From Rhodomicrobium sp. Az07 (GTDB taxonomy: Bacteria > Pseudomonadota > Alphaproteobacteria > Rhizobiales > Rhodomicrobiaceae): DNA of 64,000 nt. Shown piece after piece: positions 8,513 through 16,786 of the stretch. The stretch covers positions 115,068 through 179,067 of the forward strand of contig NZ_JAHFZG010000006.1 of NCBI RefSeq assembly GCF_018619475.1, read 5' to 3'. Below the pieces are notes generated by a model, which was not told the origin of the DNA, did no database searches, and saw only the letters and a list, made by a program, of their open reading frames with translations. Position numbers and translations under genes: made by a program. The number at the start of each line of letters is the position of its first letter. Positions within the stretch are counted from its first letter, which is position 1.

Positions 8513-9343
8513 ATGTTTTATCTTTCGAAATTTGCGTGGGCGGTGCTCCAGCCCTCCAACTTCATCGCGATCCTTCTCGTGCTCGGCGTTGTGCTGCTCG
8601 TCCTGCACCGACGCGCCGCCGCGCTTCGGTTGATCGTCGCCGCAACGGCTCTTTATGTCGTCGCCGCGTTCTCGCCGCTCGCGAACCGGCTTCTCCATCC
8701 GCTGGAACACACCTCGAAGGCGGGCACGGAACGCGATGTGGCGGGAGCGGCGGGCATCATCGTGCTCGGCGGCGGCGTTTCGGCCGCGATTCCGACCGAG
8801 GATGGCGGGATCCCGATGGGGGCATCCATCGAGCGCGTGACGGAAACGGCGCGGCTCGCTTTGCGCCACCCCGATCTGCCCGTCATTTTCTCGGGCGGAA
8901 GCGGCCAGATCCTGCAATTCGGCGACGCGCCGAACGAAGCCGACGCCGCGCGGCGCTTCTTCGGCGGCTTCGGCATCGTGCCGCCGCGTCTCAGGCTGGA
9001 AGACCGCTCGCGCAACACGCTGGAAAACGCGAAACTGAGCGCGGCGATGCTTCAGCCGAAGCCCGATCAGCGCTGGATCCTGGTGACTTCGGCGTTCCAC
9101 ATGCGGCGCGCAGCGGCGCTGTTCGAGGCGCACGGTTTCCGCGTGGTGCCTTGGCCCGTCGGCTTCATGACGAGCGGTGCAGGCGATTTGCGGCAGCCGT
9201 TCGGGCGCGGTTCGGAGGGGCTGCGGCGAATGGACCTCGCCACGAAGGAGTGGCTCGGGCTTTTCGTCGGGTGGTTGCGCGGCGACCTTGAGCGGACGGA
9301 ACGCGAGAAACCGGGAGAAGCTTCGCGCGTTTCAGGCTCATGA
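8513..9343 (+). CDS. YdcF/SanA/ElyC-type DUF218 membrane protein
   Basis: A 276-residue protein with two N-terminal membrane helices (about residues 5-33 and 38-56) and a DUF218 domain starting at GIIVLGGGV (about residue 82), continuing with IFSGGSG (about 127), the acidic NEAD, and SAFHMRRAAALFEAHGF (about 194). The domain has a Rossmann-like core; ElyC and SanA relatives act in envelope integrity and peptidoglycan precursor metabolism, but the biochemical reaction is unsettled. No good ribosome site precedes the ATG. Its 3' end converges on the large exported protein gene on the other strand, 122 bases away. Confidence 0.8.
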   Translation: MFYLSKFAWAVLQPSNFIAILLVLGVVLLVLHRRAAALRLIVAATALYVVAAFSPLANRLLHPLEHTSKAGTERDVAGAAGIIVLGGGVSAAIPTEDGGIPMGASIERVTETARLALRHPDLPVIFSGGSGQILQFGDAPNEADAARRFFGGFGIVPPRLRLEDRSRNTLENAKLSAAMLQPKPDQRWILVTSAFHMRRAAALFEAHGFRVVPWPVGFMTSGAGDLRQPFGRGSEGLRRMDLATKEWLGLFVGWLRGDLERTEREKPGEASRVSGS

Positions 9344-9465
9344 CCAAAGAGCCGAGGGCTGGGCCGCGAGCGGCCGCGACGTGTTCGTGTACTTCATCAA
9401 CGGCGCGAAGGAGCGTGCGCCCGCCGCGGCTCGGGCCTTCCTCGCAGGGTTATGAAGCGCCGCCG

Positions 9466-12147
9466 TCACGGACGCAGGAACGCTTTCGCCTGCTCCGTGA
9501 GATAGGCGAAAGCCCGCGCGCGTTTCGCGTCGTCCTGAAGCGTGGACGGCAATACGCCATAAAGCGCGATCTTGTCCGTACGCGATCCGGGCATGCGGCA
9601 CACATAGACGCCTTCCGGGGCGCTCGGTGCGGGCCTGATGCGCGAAACATGGAGCATGCTGCGCGCGGCTTCTTCGCTCCAGATTTCCAGCGCGAATGTG
9701 CGCCGCGCGAGGCGCAGCCATTTCGGGCTGCCGAACGGATCCGCGTCGCGACTTACCGGCTCCTGGCAGAAATAGCTGCCCTTTTCGTTCTTCACGTCGC
9801 CGGTGACGACGAGCAGCGTTTCCTGCTTCACGCCGGACCGGGTGACGATGCCGGCTTGCGCGCGGATGACGTCGAGGGCGGTATCGAGGTAGTAGCGCTC
9901 CAGAGAACCCGGTTCGAAGATCGCCTCGGGCGTGGGGCTGACATGCGAGGCGGCGATCAATTCGCGCAGGAAGTCATTCCGCGCGGCTCGGTCGGCGAGC
10001 GGCGTCGCGCCATCGGCGACCTCGACCTTTTTCGTGTCGAGGTTCACGCCCGCCTGAGCGCGCGCCAATACTTTCCTTTCATAGCGCGCCGAGGATACCT
10101 CGCGCACCAGATCGAAAATAGTCGACCACGTGGCTTCCACGGCCGAAGCGCCGATCGATCCCGCAAGTTTCGAATCGGCCGAGAGCACCGTGATCAGTGT
10201 TGAACCCGCCCGCTGCAACGACCGCACGATCGTGCCGCTGCGGAGTTCCTGCGCGGTCACGAGGGGCCTCGCTTCAAGTTCGCACAGGGGTGCGTTCGGC
10301 CCGTTGAGGATAATGGCGGCGGCCCCTGCTTCGGCCGTGCTGATGAGAAGCTCGCCCGCGTCGATGGAAGGAGGCAGGCGCAGGCGATAGGCGCTGCCGT
10401 CACTGACGGTGAAGGGCAAGCCGCGCGGGCGCTCCTGCGGCTGGAATTTCGGCCAGCCCTCGCCGATGCGCCGGTTCATGGACACGTCGAGCGCGAGGTC
10501 GCAGCCGCGAACCGGCTCGCCCTGCGCGCCCGCGATTTTGATGGCGAGGTCGGCGGCGCGCACGAAAAGCGGCTCGACCGTCACGACCACGCGCTGTCCC
10601 TCGGTCTTCACCTCACCGATACGGAAATGCGGCATCTGCATTTCCAGATACGCGGCGTCCTGCGCGCGCTTGAAGGAGGCTTCAAGCAGGTCGGCCACGA
10701 GACCGACAGGCGTGGGCGTCAGGATTTTGCCGTCGATGCTGATGCTGCCCTCTGCGCGAAGCACGTCCTCAGCGGGGAACGGCTCGCCCGACCGGCGCCG
10801 GAACACCAGCGTGAGGCGGCGCGTGGTTGAGGTCGCCCCCTTCTCCGAAGCGGGAGCGGCAGGAGCCTGCGGGGCGGCTTGCGGTGGTGGCGGCGCGGCG
10901 GCGCGGTCTTCGTCCTCCCCATTAGGAGACGGTTGAGGCAGCGGCGGCGGCTCGGGGATCGTCTGGCCGGAAGGAGCGCCTTCCTCAGGTGCCTCGGTCT
11001 GTGTTTTCGGCGCGGCTTTTTCGCTGTCGGTTGAAGGCGCGGGAGTGTCCTGAGGCGCGGGCTTGCCCGCATCCGGCGGTGCGACGGGTTCGGGCGCGGG
11101 CTTCGCGTCAGCGGGTTTGGCGTCGGCGGGCGAAGCGGCCTCGGGGGACGCCTCCGGCGACGATGGAATTTGGGGCGAGGACGGCGGAGGCGTCGGGCGC
11201 ACGGTGTCGGCCTTCGGCGCGGGCGCTTGCTGTCGCGGCGCGGCTCCAGTAGTCGGCGGTGTAATCAGCGACGGCGTCGGCGGAGGGGCGAGGGGCGTAG
11301 GCCGGGAGAGCGCGGGAGGCAATACGCGACGGGGCTGCTCCGTTGGCGCAGGCGGCAGCGAAGGCGCGGGCTTGTCCTTCACCTCGGGCTTGAGCGGTTC
11401 GGCAGGCTTTGGATCGGCCGACTTCTCAGGCGCGGAAGGCGTCTTCAGCGGCAGTTCTTTCAGCGGCTTTTCCGGTTTGACGGTTCGCGGCTCCTCCGGG
11501 CGCACCGCCGCGGTCTGCTTCGACTTGACGAGGTCGTTCACGAGCGATGCGCCGAGCGTCACCGAGTCGGGCGGGCAAGACCCCTGGCAGATGAGGAGCG
11601 CAGGAACGCCGCACAGGAAGAAAGGCCGGATTTCGTCGAAACGCGAGCCGCCGCGCTTCAGGCGGAAGCTCACATCGGCGAAACTCGCGTTGAAGTCGAG
11701 CAGCTTCGATGGCGCGAAGGCCACCATCTCCGCGTCCTCTTTCAGGTCTTCTCGCGAAGCACCCTGCCGCCCCACGAAGAAGACGGGCACCTTCATGGGC
11801 GCTTGCTGGGCGCCGTCACGCGCGAGAATGCAGGTGCGCGGCGCGCGGCTTGTGAAAAGCCCGATGCGATCCGAAACGTCGAGATAGAGAGCAAACGATT
11901 TCTGATAGGTGCTGCGCCCGGCGGACGACGGGAAAAATGGCATCACCTTCGCAGGGTCGCCGAATGGTTCGAGAAGGAAGCGGCGCGATTGCAGGTCGTG
12001 GCCGATGATGAGCCTGTTTTGCGGCCATTTGGTGCAGGCATCGGAAAGCCGGTCCGCAGCCGCCGGGGCAGCGCAGATTGCAGGCGCGAGACCGGCCAGG
12101 AGGGCCAGCGCGCTGATAACGCGACGATAGACGGGCGGTGCGGGCAT
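9466..12147 (-). CDS. Large exported proline-rich protein, unknown function
   Basis: An 893-residue protein. The frame extends 24 codons further upstream, but the ATG at 12147 gives a proper signal peptide (RRVISALALLAGLAPAICA, cleavage near residue 30). Visible layout: an N-terminal domain of about 200 residues with several cysteines (LSDACTKWP, TCILARDG, FFLCGVPALLICQGSCPPD); a low-complexity linker of about 200 residues dominated by Pro, Ala, Lys and Glu; then a C-terminal domain of about 430 residues starting near TRRLTLVFRRRSGEPF. The C-terminal part alternates beta-rich and helical segments and includes TLITVLSADSKLAG and ETLLVVTGDV, a weak resemblance to a von Willebrand A-type fold. 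It stands alone, flanked by a convergent YdcF gene and a divergent cbpA. I cannot name a family. Confidence 0.75.
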   Translation of the reverse strand: MPAPPVYRRVISALALLAGLAPAICAAPAAADRLSDACTKWPQNRLIIGHDLQSRRFLLEPFGDPAKVMPFFPSSAGRSTYQKSFALYLDVSDRIGLFTSRAPRTCILARDGAQQAPMKVPVFFVGRQGASREDLKEDAEMVAFAPSKLLDFNASFADVSFRLKRGGSRFDEIRPFFLCGVPALLICQGSCPPDSVTLGASLVNDLVKSKQTAAVRPEEPRTVKPEKPLKELPLKTPSAPEKSADPKPAEPLKPEVKDKPAPSLPPAPTEQPRRVLPPALSRPTPLAPPPTPSLITPPTTGAAPRQQAPAPKADTVRPTPPPSSPQIPSSPEASPEAASPADAKPADAKPAPEPVAPPDAGKPAPQDTPAPSTDSEKAAPKTQTEAPEEGAPSGQTIPEPPPLPQPSPNGEDEDRAAAPPPPQAAPQAPAAPASEKGATSTTRRLTLVFRRRSGEPFPAEDVLRAEGSISIDGKILTPTPVGLVADLLEASFKRAQDAAYLEMQMPHFRIGEVKTEGQRVVVTVEPLFVRAADLAIKIAGAQGEPVRGCDLALDVSMNRRIGEGWPKFQPQERPRGLPFTVSDGSAYRLRLPPSIDAGELLISTAEAGAAAIILNGPNAPLCELEARPLVTAQELRSGTIVRSLQRAGSTLITVLSADSKLAGSIGASAVEATWSTIFDLVREVSSARYERKVLARAQAGVNLDTKKVEVADGATPLADRAARNDFLRELIAASHVSPTPEAIFEPGSLERYYLDTALDVIRAQAGIVTRSGVKQETLLVVTGDVKNEKGSYFCQEPVSRDADPFGSPKWLRLARRTFALEIWSEEAARSMLHVSRIRPAPSAPEGVYVCRMPGSRTDKIALYGVLPSTLQDDAKRARAFAYLTEQAKAFLRP

Positions 12148-12350
12148 GCAGGGAAGCGGCCGGATGGTTGATCCGCGCAATTTACCTCGAATTGCACAGT
12201 TTCGCAAAAGCACGCGCACGGCATCGTTAATCGAGTGTCGCTTTACAGCGGTGCGAGAACAAGAACCTTCGCGGCCATGGAAACGAAGTCTTGTCTTGGC
12301 GCATGTTACGGCTAAATGAATGGCGAGTTTTAGGACATCCCACAGCGATC

Positions 12351-13289
12351 ATGGCTGACCCTTATACAATTCTCGGCGTCGCCAAGACGGCGACCGAAGA
12401 CGAGATCCGCAAGGCATACAAGTCCCTCGCGAAGAAAAATCATCCCGATCTGAACCCGGGCGACAAGGACGCGGAAGCCCGCTTCAAGGACATTTCCGCC
12501 GCGCACGCATTCCTCAGCGACAAGGAAAAGCGGCGCGCTTTCGATGCAGGCGAAATCGACGAACACGGCCAGGAAAAACCGCAGCGGCGCTATTACCGCG
12601 ACTACGCGGATGCGAGCGGAAGCGAGCGCTATTACACGAGCCCCGAGGGCGGGTTCGAGGGCTTCGGCGGTTCGGGCGATTTCAGCGACCTGTTCGGCGA
12701 CATCCTCCGCCGCCGCGGCGCGGGCACCGGTACGGGCGCGGGGACGGGCGGCGCGCAGTTCCGCATGCGCGGCGGCGACGCCCATTACGCGCTTCCGGTC
12801 GACTTCCTCGAAGCGGTCAACGGCGCGAAAAAGCGCGTCGACATGCCCGACGGCAAGACGCTCGACATCTCTATCCCCGCAGGCGTGGAAGACGGCCAGA
12901 CGTTGCGCCTGAAGGGGCAGGGCATGCCCGGCATCGGCGGCGGCCCCGCCGGCGACGCGCTCATCACCGTCAGCGTCTTGCCGCATCCCGTTTTCCGGCG
13001 CGAGGGGCTGGACATCAGGTCCGTGTTGCCGGTCACGCTCGGCGAAGCGCTGGCGGGCGGGTCCGTCCCGGTCGAAACCGTCACCGGCACGGTCAACGTC
13101 AAGATCCCGAAGAACTCGAACACCGGGCGCGTGCTGCGACTGCGCGGCAAGGGCGTGCAGGGCGGGGCGAAGGGAGATCATCTCGTGGAGCTTCAGGTGA
13201 TGCTGCCGCCCGAGCCGGACGCCGCGCTCGAAGAGTTCGTGACGGCATGGGAGCGCGACCACCCCTATAATCCGAGGCAGGGAGGCTAA
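12351..13289 (+). CDS. cbpA: DnaJ-type co-chaperone CbpA
   Basis: A 312-residue type II J-domain protein. The J domain occupies residues 1-70 with the HPD motif (KKNHPDLNP, about residue 35). A Gly/Phe-rich stretch follows (GGFEGFGGSGDFSDLFGDI, about 100-120), then the two C-terminal beta-sandwich client-binding domains (DAHYALPVDFLEAVNGAKK to DHLVELQVMLPPEP). No CxxCxGxG zinc fingers are present, which separates it from DnaJ. It stimulates DnaK ATPase and binds curved DNA in enteric bacteria. The ATG at 12351 is chosen because the J domain starts directly there. The modulator gene cbpM follows after two bases. Confidence 0.9.
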   Translation: MADPYTILGVAKTATEDEIRKAYKSLAKKNHPDLNPGDKDAEARFKDISAAHAFLSDKEKRRAFDAGEIDEHGQEKPQRRYYRDYADASGSERYYTSPEGGFEGFGGSGDFSDLFGDILRRRGAGTGTGAGTGGAQFRMRGGDAHYALPVDFLEAVNGAKKRVDMPDGKTLDISIPAGVEDGQTLRLKGQGMPGIGGGPAGDALITVSVLPHPVFRREGLDIRSVLPVTLGEALAGGSVPVETVTGTVNVKIPKNSNTGRVLRLRGKGVQGGAKGDHLVELQVMLPPEPDAALEEFVTAWERDHPYNPRQGG

Positions 13290-13291
13290 AA

Positions 13292-13627
13292 ATGATGATC
13301 GGCGAAACCGAGATCGTCGCCCGCTTCAGGCTCGACGAAAAGGTTCTCCAACGGTGGATCGCCGCGGGGTGGGTGAAGCCGAGACGCGGCCCGCAGGGCT
13401 TCCTGTTCGACGAGATCGACGTGGCGCGCACGCATTTCCTGTGCGACCTCAGCTACGACATGGACCTCGGCGACGAGGAAATGACCATGGTGCTGTCGCT
13501 CGTCGATCAGCTTCACGGCGCGCGCGCGCTTCTTCGGGCGATGACGGAGGCGGTTCATAACCAGCCCGATCCGGTCCGCGAGGCGATCCTGACACACGTC
13601 CGCGTCGTCGTGCGCCCGCGCGAATAG
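13292..13627 (+). CDS. cbpM: CbpA modulator CbpM, MerR-like
   Basis: A 111-residue protein with an N-terminal MerR-like winged-helix signature (residues 1-45, including VLQRWIAAGWVKPRR and GFLFDEIDVARTHFLC) and a helical C-terminal half. CbpM binds the J domain of CbpA and blocks its co-chaperone and DNA-binding activity. It begins two bases after the cbpA stop with GGGAGG just upstream, so the pair is co-translated. The gene order cbpA-cbpM and the size match the known pair. Confidence 0.85.
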   Translation: MMIGETEIVARFRLDEKVLQRWIAAGWVKPRRGPQGFLFDEIDVARTHFLCDLSYDMDLGDEEMTMVLSLVDQLHGARALLRAMTEAVHNQPDPVREAILTHVRVVVRPRE

Positions 13628-13699
13628 GCGCGGCAAAGCGCCGCCCGCCGCGCGGCGATCCGCGTTCATTATCTTGACGCGTGGCAACGCACTCGCTTT

Positions 13700-14908
13700 A
13701 TGCTCGGCGCGAGCAAAAGAAGGCAGGGTGAGCGCGTGGCGCCGACGAAGGAAATCGTGCTGATCGGAGCGGGCCTCGCGCACGCCAACGCCTTGCGCGC
13801 GATGTGCAAGAGCGTGCATGACCACGCCCGTCTCACCGTCGTCACCCGTCAGCCGCGTACCCCTTATGCCGCGATGCTGCCCGGCTTGATGGCGGGGATC
13901 TATTCGAGCGACGACATCCATATCGAAATTGCCGCGCTCTGCCGGTTCGCGGGCGCGAAGCTTGTCTTGGGCGAGGTGTCCGGCATCGACCTCGACGCGC
14001 GCCGCGTGTTCTGCGAGGGGCGCGATCCCATCCGGTTCGACATCCTGTCCATCGACACCGGCTCGACGCCGAACACGCACGACGTGCCGGGCGCGAACGC
14101 GCACGCCGTCGCAATCAAGCCGGTCGACAAATTCCTCGCGGGCTTCGAGGCGGCGCGGGCGCGGCTCCTGCAACAACGGGGCGCGACGAAATTCGTGATC
14201 GTGGGCGGCGGCGCGAGCGGCGTGGAACTCATCTGCACCATGGAGCGCGTCCTGCGCGCCGATCTGAAGCGCGAGGGGCTTGACCCCGCCGCCGTCACCT
14301 TTACGCTGCTGACGCGCAAGGCGGCGATCCTCGACATGTTTTCACGCGGGCTCGCCGCGCGCTTCGAGAAAATCCTCGTCGCGCGCGGCATCGAGGTCGT
14401 CACCGGAAAGAACGCGCGCCGGGTTGCGGCGGGCGCGGTCATCACCGATTGCGGTACGGTCGTGCCCTATGACGAACTGTTCTGGACGGTCGAAGCCTCC
14501 GCCGCGCCGTGGCTTGGCGACACCGACCTCGCGCTCGACGAACGCGGGTTCATCGAGGTTCAGCCCACCATGGAAAGCACGTCGCATGCGGATGTTTTCG
14601 CGGCGGGCGACGTGGCGTCGTTCATCGGGCGAACCGTGCCGAAGGCGGGCATCTATGCCGTGCGCCAAAGCGTCGTGCTGGCCGAAAACCTTCGTTTGGC
14701 CGCCGAGCGGGCGCCGCTCAAGCCTTTCATCCCGCAGAAACATTACCTTCAGCTCATCACCGCGGGCGAACATTACGCGGTAGGCGCGCGCGGGGGCCTC
14801 AGCTTCGAGGGGCGCTGGGTCTGGCACCTGAAGGATCGCATCGACCGGGGCTTCGTCGCCGGGTTCAAAAAACTTGCTCCGATGGCGGAAATGGTCAAGT
14901 CGGCGTGA
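13700..14908 (+). CDS. FAD-dependent pyridine-nucleotide oxidoreductase (NDH-2-like / SelD-associated type)
   Basis: A 402-residue flavoprotein with two dinucleotide-binding motifs, IVLIGAGLAHAN (about residue 19) for FAD and FVIVGGGASGVEL (about 165) for NAD(P), and the FAD-closing motif DVFAAGDVASF (about 294). PRTPYAAMLPGLMAGIYS is typical of the type II NADH dehydrogenase-like oxidoreductases, including the flavin domain fused to selenophosphate synthetase in other bacteria. No SelD domain follows here. An alternative GTG start at 13736 has GGGTGAG upstream and loses only 12 residues. It may be cotranscribed with the radical SAM gene 60 bases downstream. Confidence 0.78.
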   Translation: MLGASKRRQGERVAPTKEIVLIGAGLAHANALRAMCKSVHDHARLTVVTRQPRTPYAAMLPGLMAGIYSSDDIHIEIAALCRFAGAKLVLGEVSGIDLDARRVFCEGRDPIRFDILSIDTGSTPNTHDVPGANAHAVAIKPVDKFLAGFEAARARLLQQRGATKFVIVGGGASGVELICTMERVLRADLKREGLDPAAVTFTLLTRKAAILDMFSRGLAARFEKILVARGIEVVTGKNARRVAAGAVITDCGTVVPYDELFWTVEASAAPWLGDTDLALDERGFIEVQPTMESTSHADVFAAGDVASFIGRTVPKAGIYAVRQSVVLAENLRLAAERAPLKPFIPQKHYLQLITAGEHYAVGARGGLSFEGRWVWHLKDRIDRGFVAGFKKLAPMAEMVKSA

Positions 14909-14968
14909 GAACCGCTTGGCGAGACGCCGCCGCATCCCTTATCCGCATGTGAAGCATACGGAGCCCCA

Positions 14969-15946
14969 ATGCATCAGGCCGCACCCGCATCGAACAGCCG
15001 CCAATCGAGCGCGGCGGAAAAGTTCGCCGACCCTGTCTGGACCGCGAACGGCGAGCGGCGCGCATCGGTGTCGCTGACGCGCCTCGATACGGTGTGGTTC
15101 AACACCGGCACGCTATGCAACATCGCCTGCGAGCATTGCTATATCGAAAGCTCGCCGAAGAACGACCGGCTCGCATGGCTGACCCTTGCCGACGCCCTGC
15201 CCTTCCTCGACGAGATGGCGCGCCTGCCGCGTCCGGTCTCGCTCGTCGGCTTTACGGGCGGCGAGCCCTTCATGAATGCGGACTTCGTCGCCATCCTTGA
15301 GGAGACGCTCGCGCGCGGCTTCGAAACGCTGACGCTCACCAACGCGCTGAAACCGCTGGAGCACAGCAAGGCGGACATCGCGCGCCTCGCGGCGGCCCAT
15401 GGCGCGCGCCTTCGCATCCGCGTCTCGCTCGACGATTTTCGCGAGGGCACGCACGACCGCGAGCGCGGCGGCGGGGCTTTCGCCCTTGCGCTCGACGGGC
15501 TGGAATGGCTGTGGCGCGCGGGCGTTCGCATCGAGATCGCCGCGCGCTCCCTTCAAAGCGATAGCGAACACGCGATCCGAAGCGGCTTCGCGGCGCTGTT
15601 CGCGACGCGCGGCATCTTACTGGATTGCGACGACCGCCAAGCGCTCGTGCTCTTGCCCGAGATGCGCCCCGATGTCTCGCCGCCCGAAATCACCGAAGCT
15701 TGCTGGGGCATCCTTCGCAAGACACCCGACGACGCGATGTGTTCGAACGCGCGCATGGTGGTGAAGCGCAAGGGCGCCGCGCGGCCCGCAGTCGTGGCTT
15801 GTACGCTGCTGCCGTATGACGAGCGCTTCGAACTGGGCGCGACGCTCGATGCAGCGGCCGGCGCGGTGCCGCTCGTGCATCCCTGGTGCGCGACGTTCTG
15901 CGTGCTTGGCGGCGGCTCATGCGGCTCGATGCGGGCCGCTGGCTGA
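14969..15946 (+). CDS. Radical SAM protein with extra C-terminal cysteines
   Basis: A 325-residue protein. The radical SAM cluster motif is C50-NIA-C54-EH-C57, followed by GFTGGEPFMN (about residue 94), the SAM-binding GGE motif, and LTNALKPLE. Further cysteines sit at ACWGIL, MCSNARM, VACTLLPYDE and HPWCATFCVLGGGSC, consistent with an additional iron-sulfur cluster of the SPASM/twitch kind, although spacing is not canonical. Its substrate is unknown. The stop overlaps the start of the next gene (TGATG), and a flavoprotein gene lies 60 bases upstream, so the three could form a unit. Confidence 0.75.
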   Translation: MHQAAPASNSRQSSAAEKFADPVWTANGERRASVSLTRLDTVWFNTGTLCNIACEHCYIESSPKNDRLAWLTLADALPFLDEMARLPRPVSLVGFTGGEPFMNADFVAILEETLARGFETLTLTNALKPLEHSKADIARLAAAHGARLRIRVSLDDFREGTHDRERGGGAFALALDGLEWLWRAGVRIEIAARSLQSDSEHAIRSGFAALFATRGILLDCDDRQALVLLPEMRPDVSPPEITEACWGILRKTPDDAMCSNARMVVKRKGAARPAVVACTLLPYDERFELGATLDAAAGAVPLVHPWCATFCVLGGGSCGSMRAAG

Positions 15947-16710
15947 TGCGCGCCCGCCTGAAAGATCCGCTGTTCTGGCTCGCTCTCATCGCAATCGGCC
16001 TTGCGCTGACGGTGCATGTCATCGGCTGGCCGAGTTTTCTCACCTTCACGCATCTGAAGGCGCACCGGCAGGAAATCCTCGCCTTCGTCGCGCAGCATTA
16101 CGCGCTGTCCGCCGCCGCCTATGTCGCGCTTTATATTTTCGTGGTGGCGATGTCGCTGCCGTCCGCCGTGCTGCTCACGCTCACCGGCGGGTTCCTGTTC
16201 GGCGCGGTTGCGGGCACGATCCTGACCGTGATCGGGGCGACGACGGGCGCGGCACTCGTTTTTCTCCTGGCGCGCGCGCTGGCGGGCGACACGCTCATCG
16301 ACCGCTTCGGCGCCACGGGGCAGAAGCTTGTGTACGAAATCCGCGCGAACGCATGGTCCTATCTGCTCGTGCTGCGGCTCGTGCCTGTGTTCCCGTTCTT
16401 CCTCGTGAACATCGTGCCCGCCTTCGCGGGCGTGCGCCTCGCCACTTTCGTGCTGACGACTTTTTTCGGCATCATGCCGGGCACCGCGGTTTATTCGATG
16501 TCCGGCGCGGGCCTCGGCTCGATCCTCGATAGCGGCGAAACGATTTCGTTCAGCGCCATCATGACGCCCGAAATACTCGGCGCGCTCATCGGACTTGCAG
16601 TCCTGAGCCTCGCCATGATCCCGATAAGGCGCAGATTTTCGAGGGCGGCCGAAAAGAAGCAGGCTTGCAAGCCGGATGAAACACATCCCGTTCGCGAGCA
16701 TTCTCATTGA
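15946..16710 (+). CDS. TVP38/TMEM64 (DedA-like, SNARE-associated) membrane protein
   Basis: A 254-residue polytopic membrane protein with about five hydrophobic segments (WLALIAIGLALTVHVIGW; AAYVALYIFVVAMSLPSAVL; the GFLFGAVAGTILTVIGATTGAALVF stretch; LVPVFPFFLVNIVPAFAGV; the C-terminal IGLAVLSLAMIPI). The F/LFGxxxG and R-x-x-PxxP-type region (RLVPVFPFFLVN) are hallmarks of the VTT domain family, thought to be lipid scramblases or transporters. The frame is open 20 codons further upstream inside the radical SAM gene; the ATG overlapping its TGA stop is preferred as a coupled start. Confidence 0.8.
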   Translation: MRARLKDPLFWLALIAIGLALTVHVIGWPSFLTFTHLKAHRQEILAFVAQHYALSAAAYVALYIFVVAMSLPSAVLLTLTGGFLFGAVAGTILTVIGATTGAALVFLLARALAGDTLIDRFGATGQKLVYEIRANAWSYLLVLRLVPVFPFFLVNIVPAFAGVRLATFVLTTFFGIMPGTAVYSMSGAGLGSILDSGETISFSAIMTPEILGALIGLAVLSLAMIPIRRRFSRAAEKKQACKPDETHPVREHSH

Positions 16711-16786
16711 CGCGGGCGCGCCTTTGCCGCACATCTAGCCCCAAATCTCGCATTGCAACACGACGGAAAGAAAGGCGCGGCTCGGC

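Noticed and set aside
11063..12171. Plus-strand open frames over the proline-rich linker of the large exported protein.
   Set aside because: Their Gly/Ser/Arg-rich translations mirror the Pro/Ala codons on the other strand.
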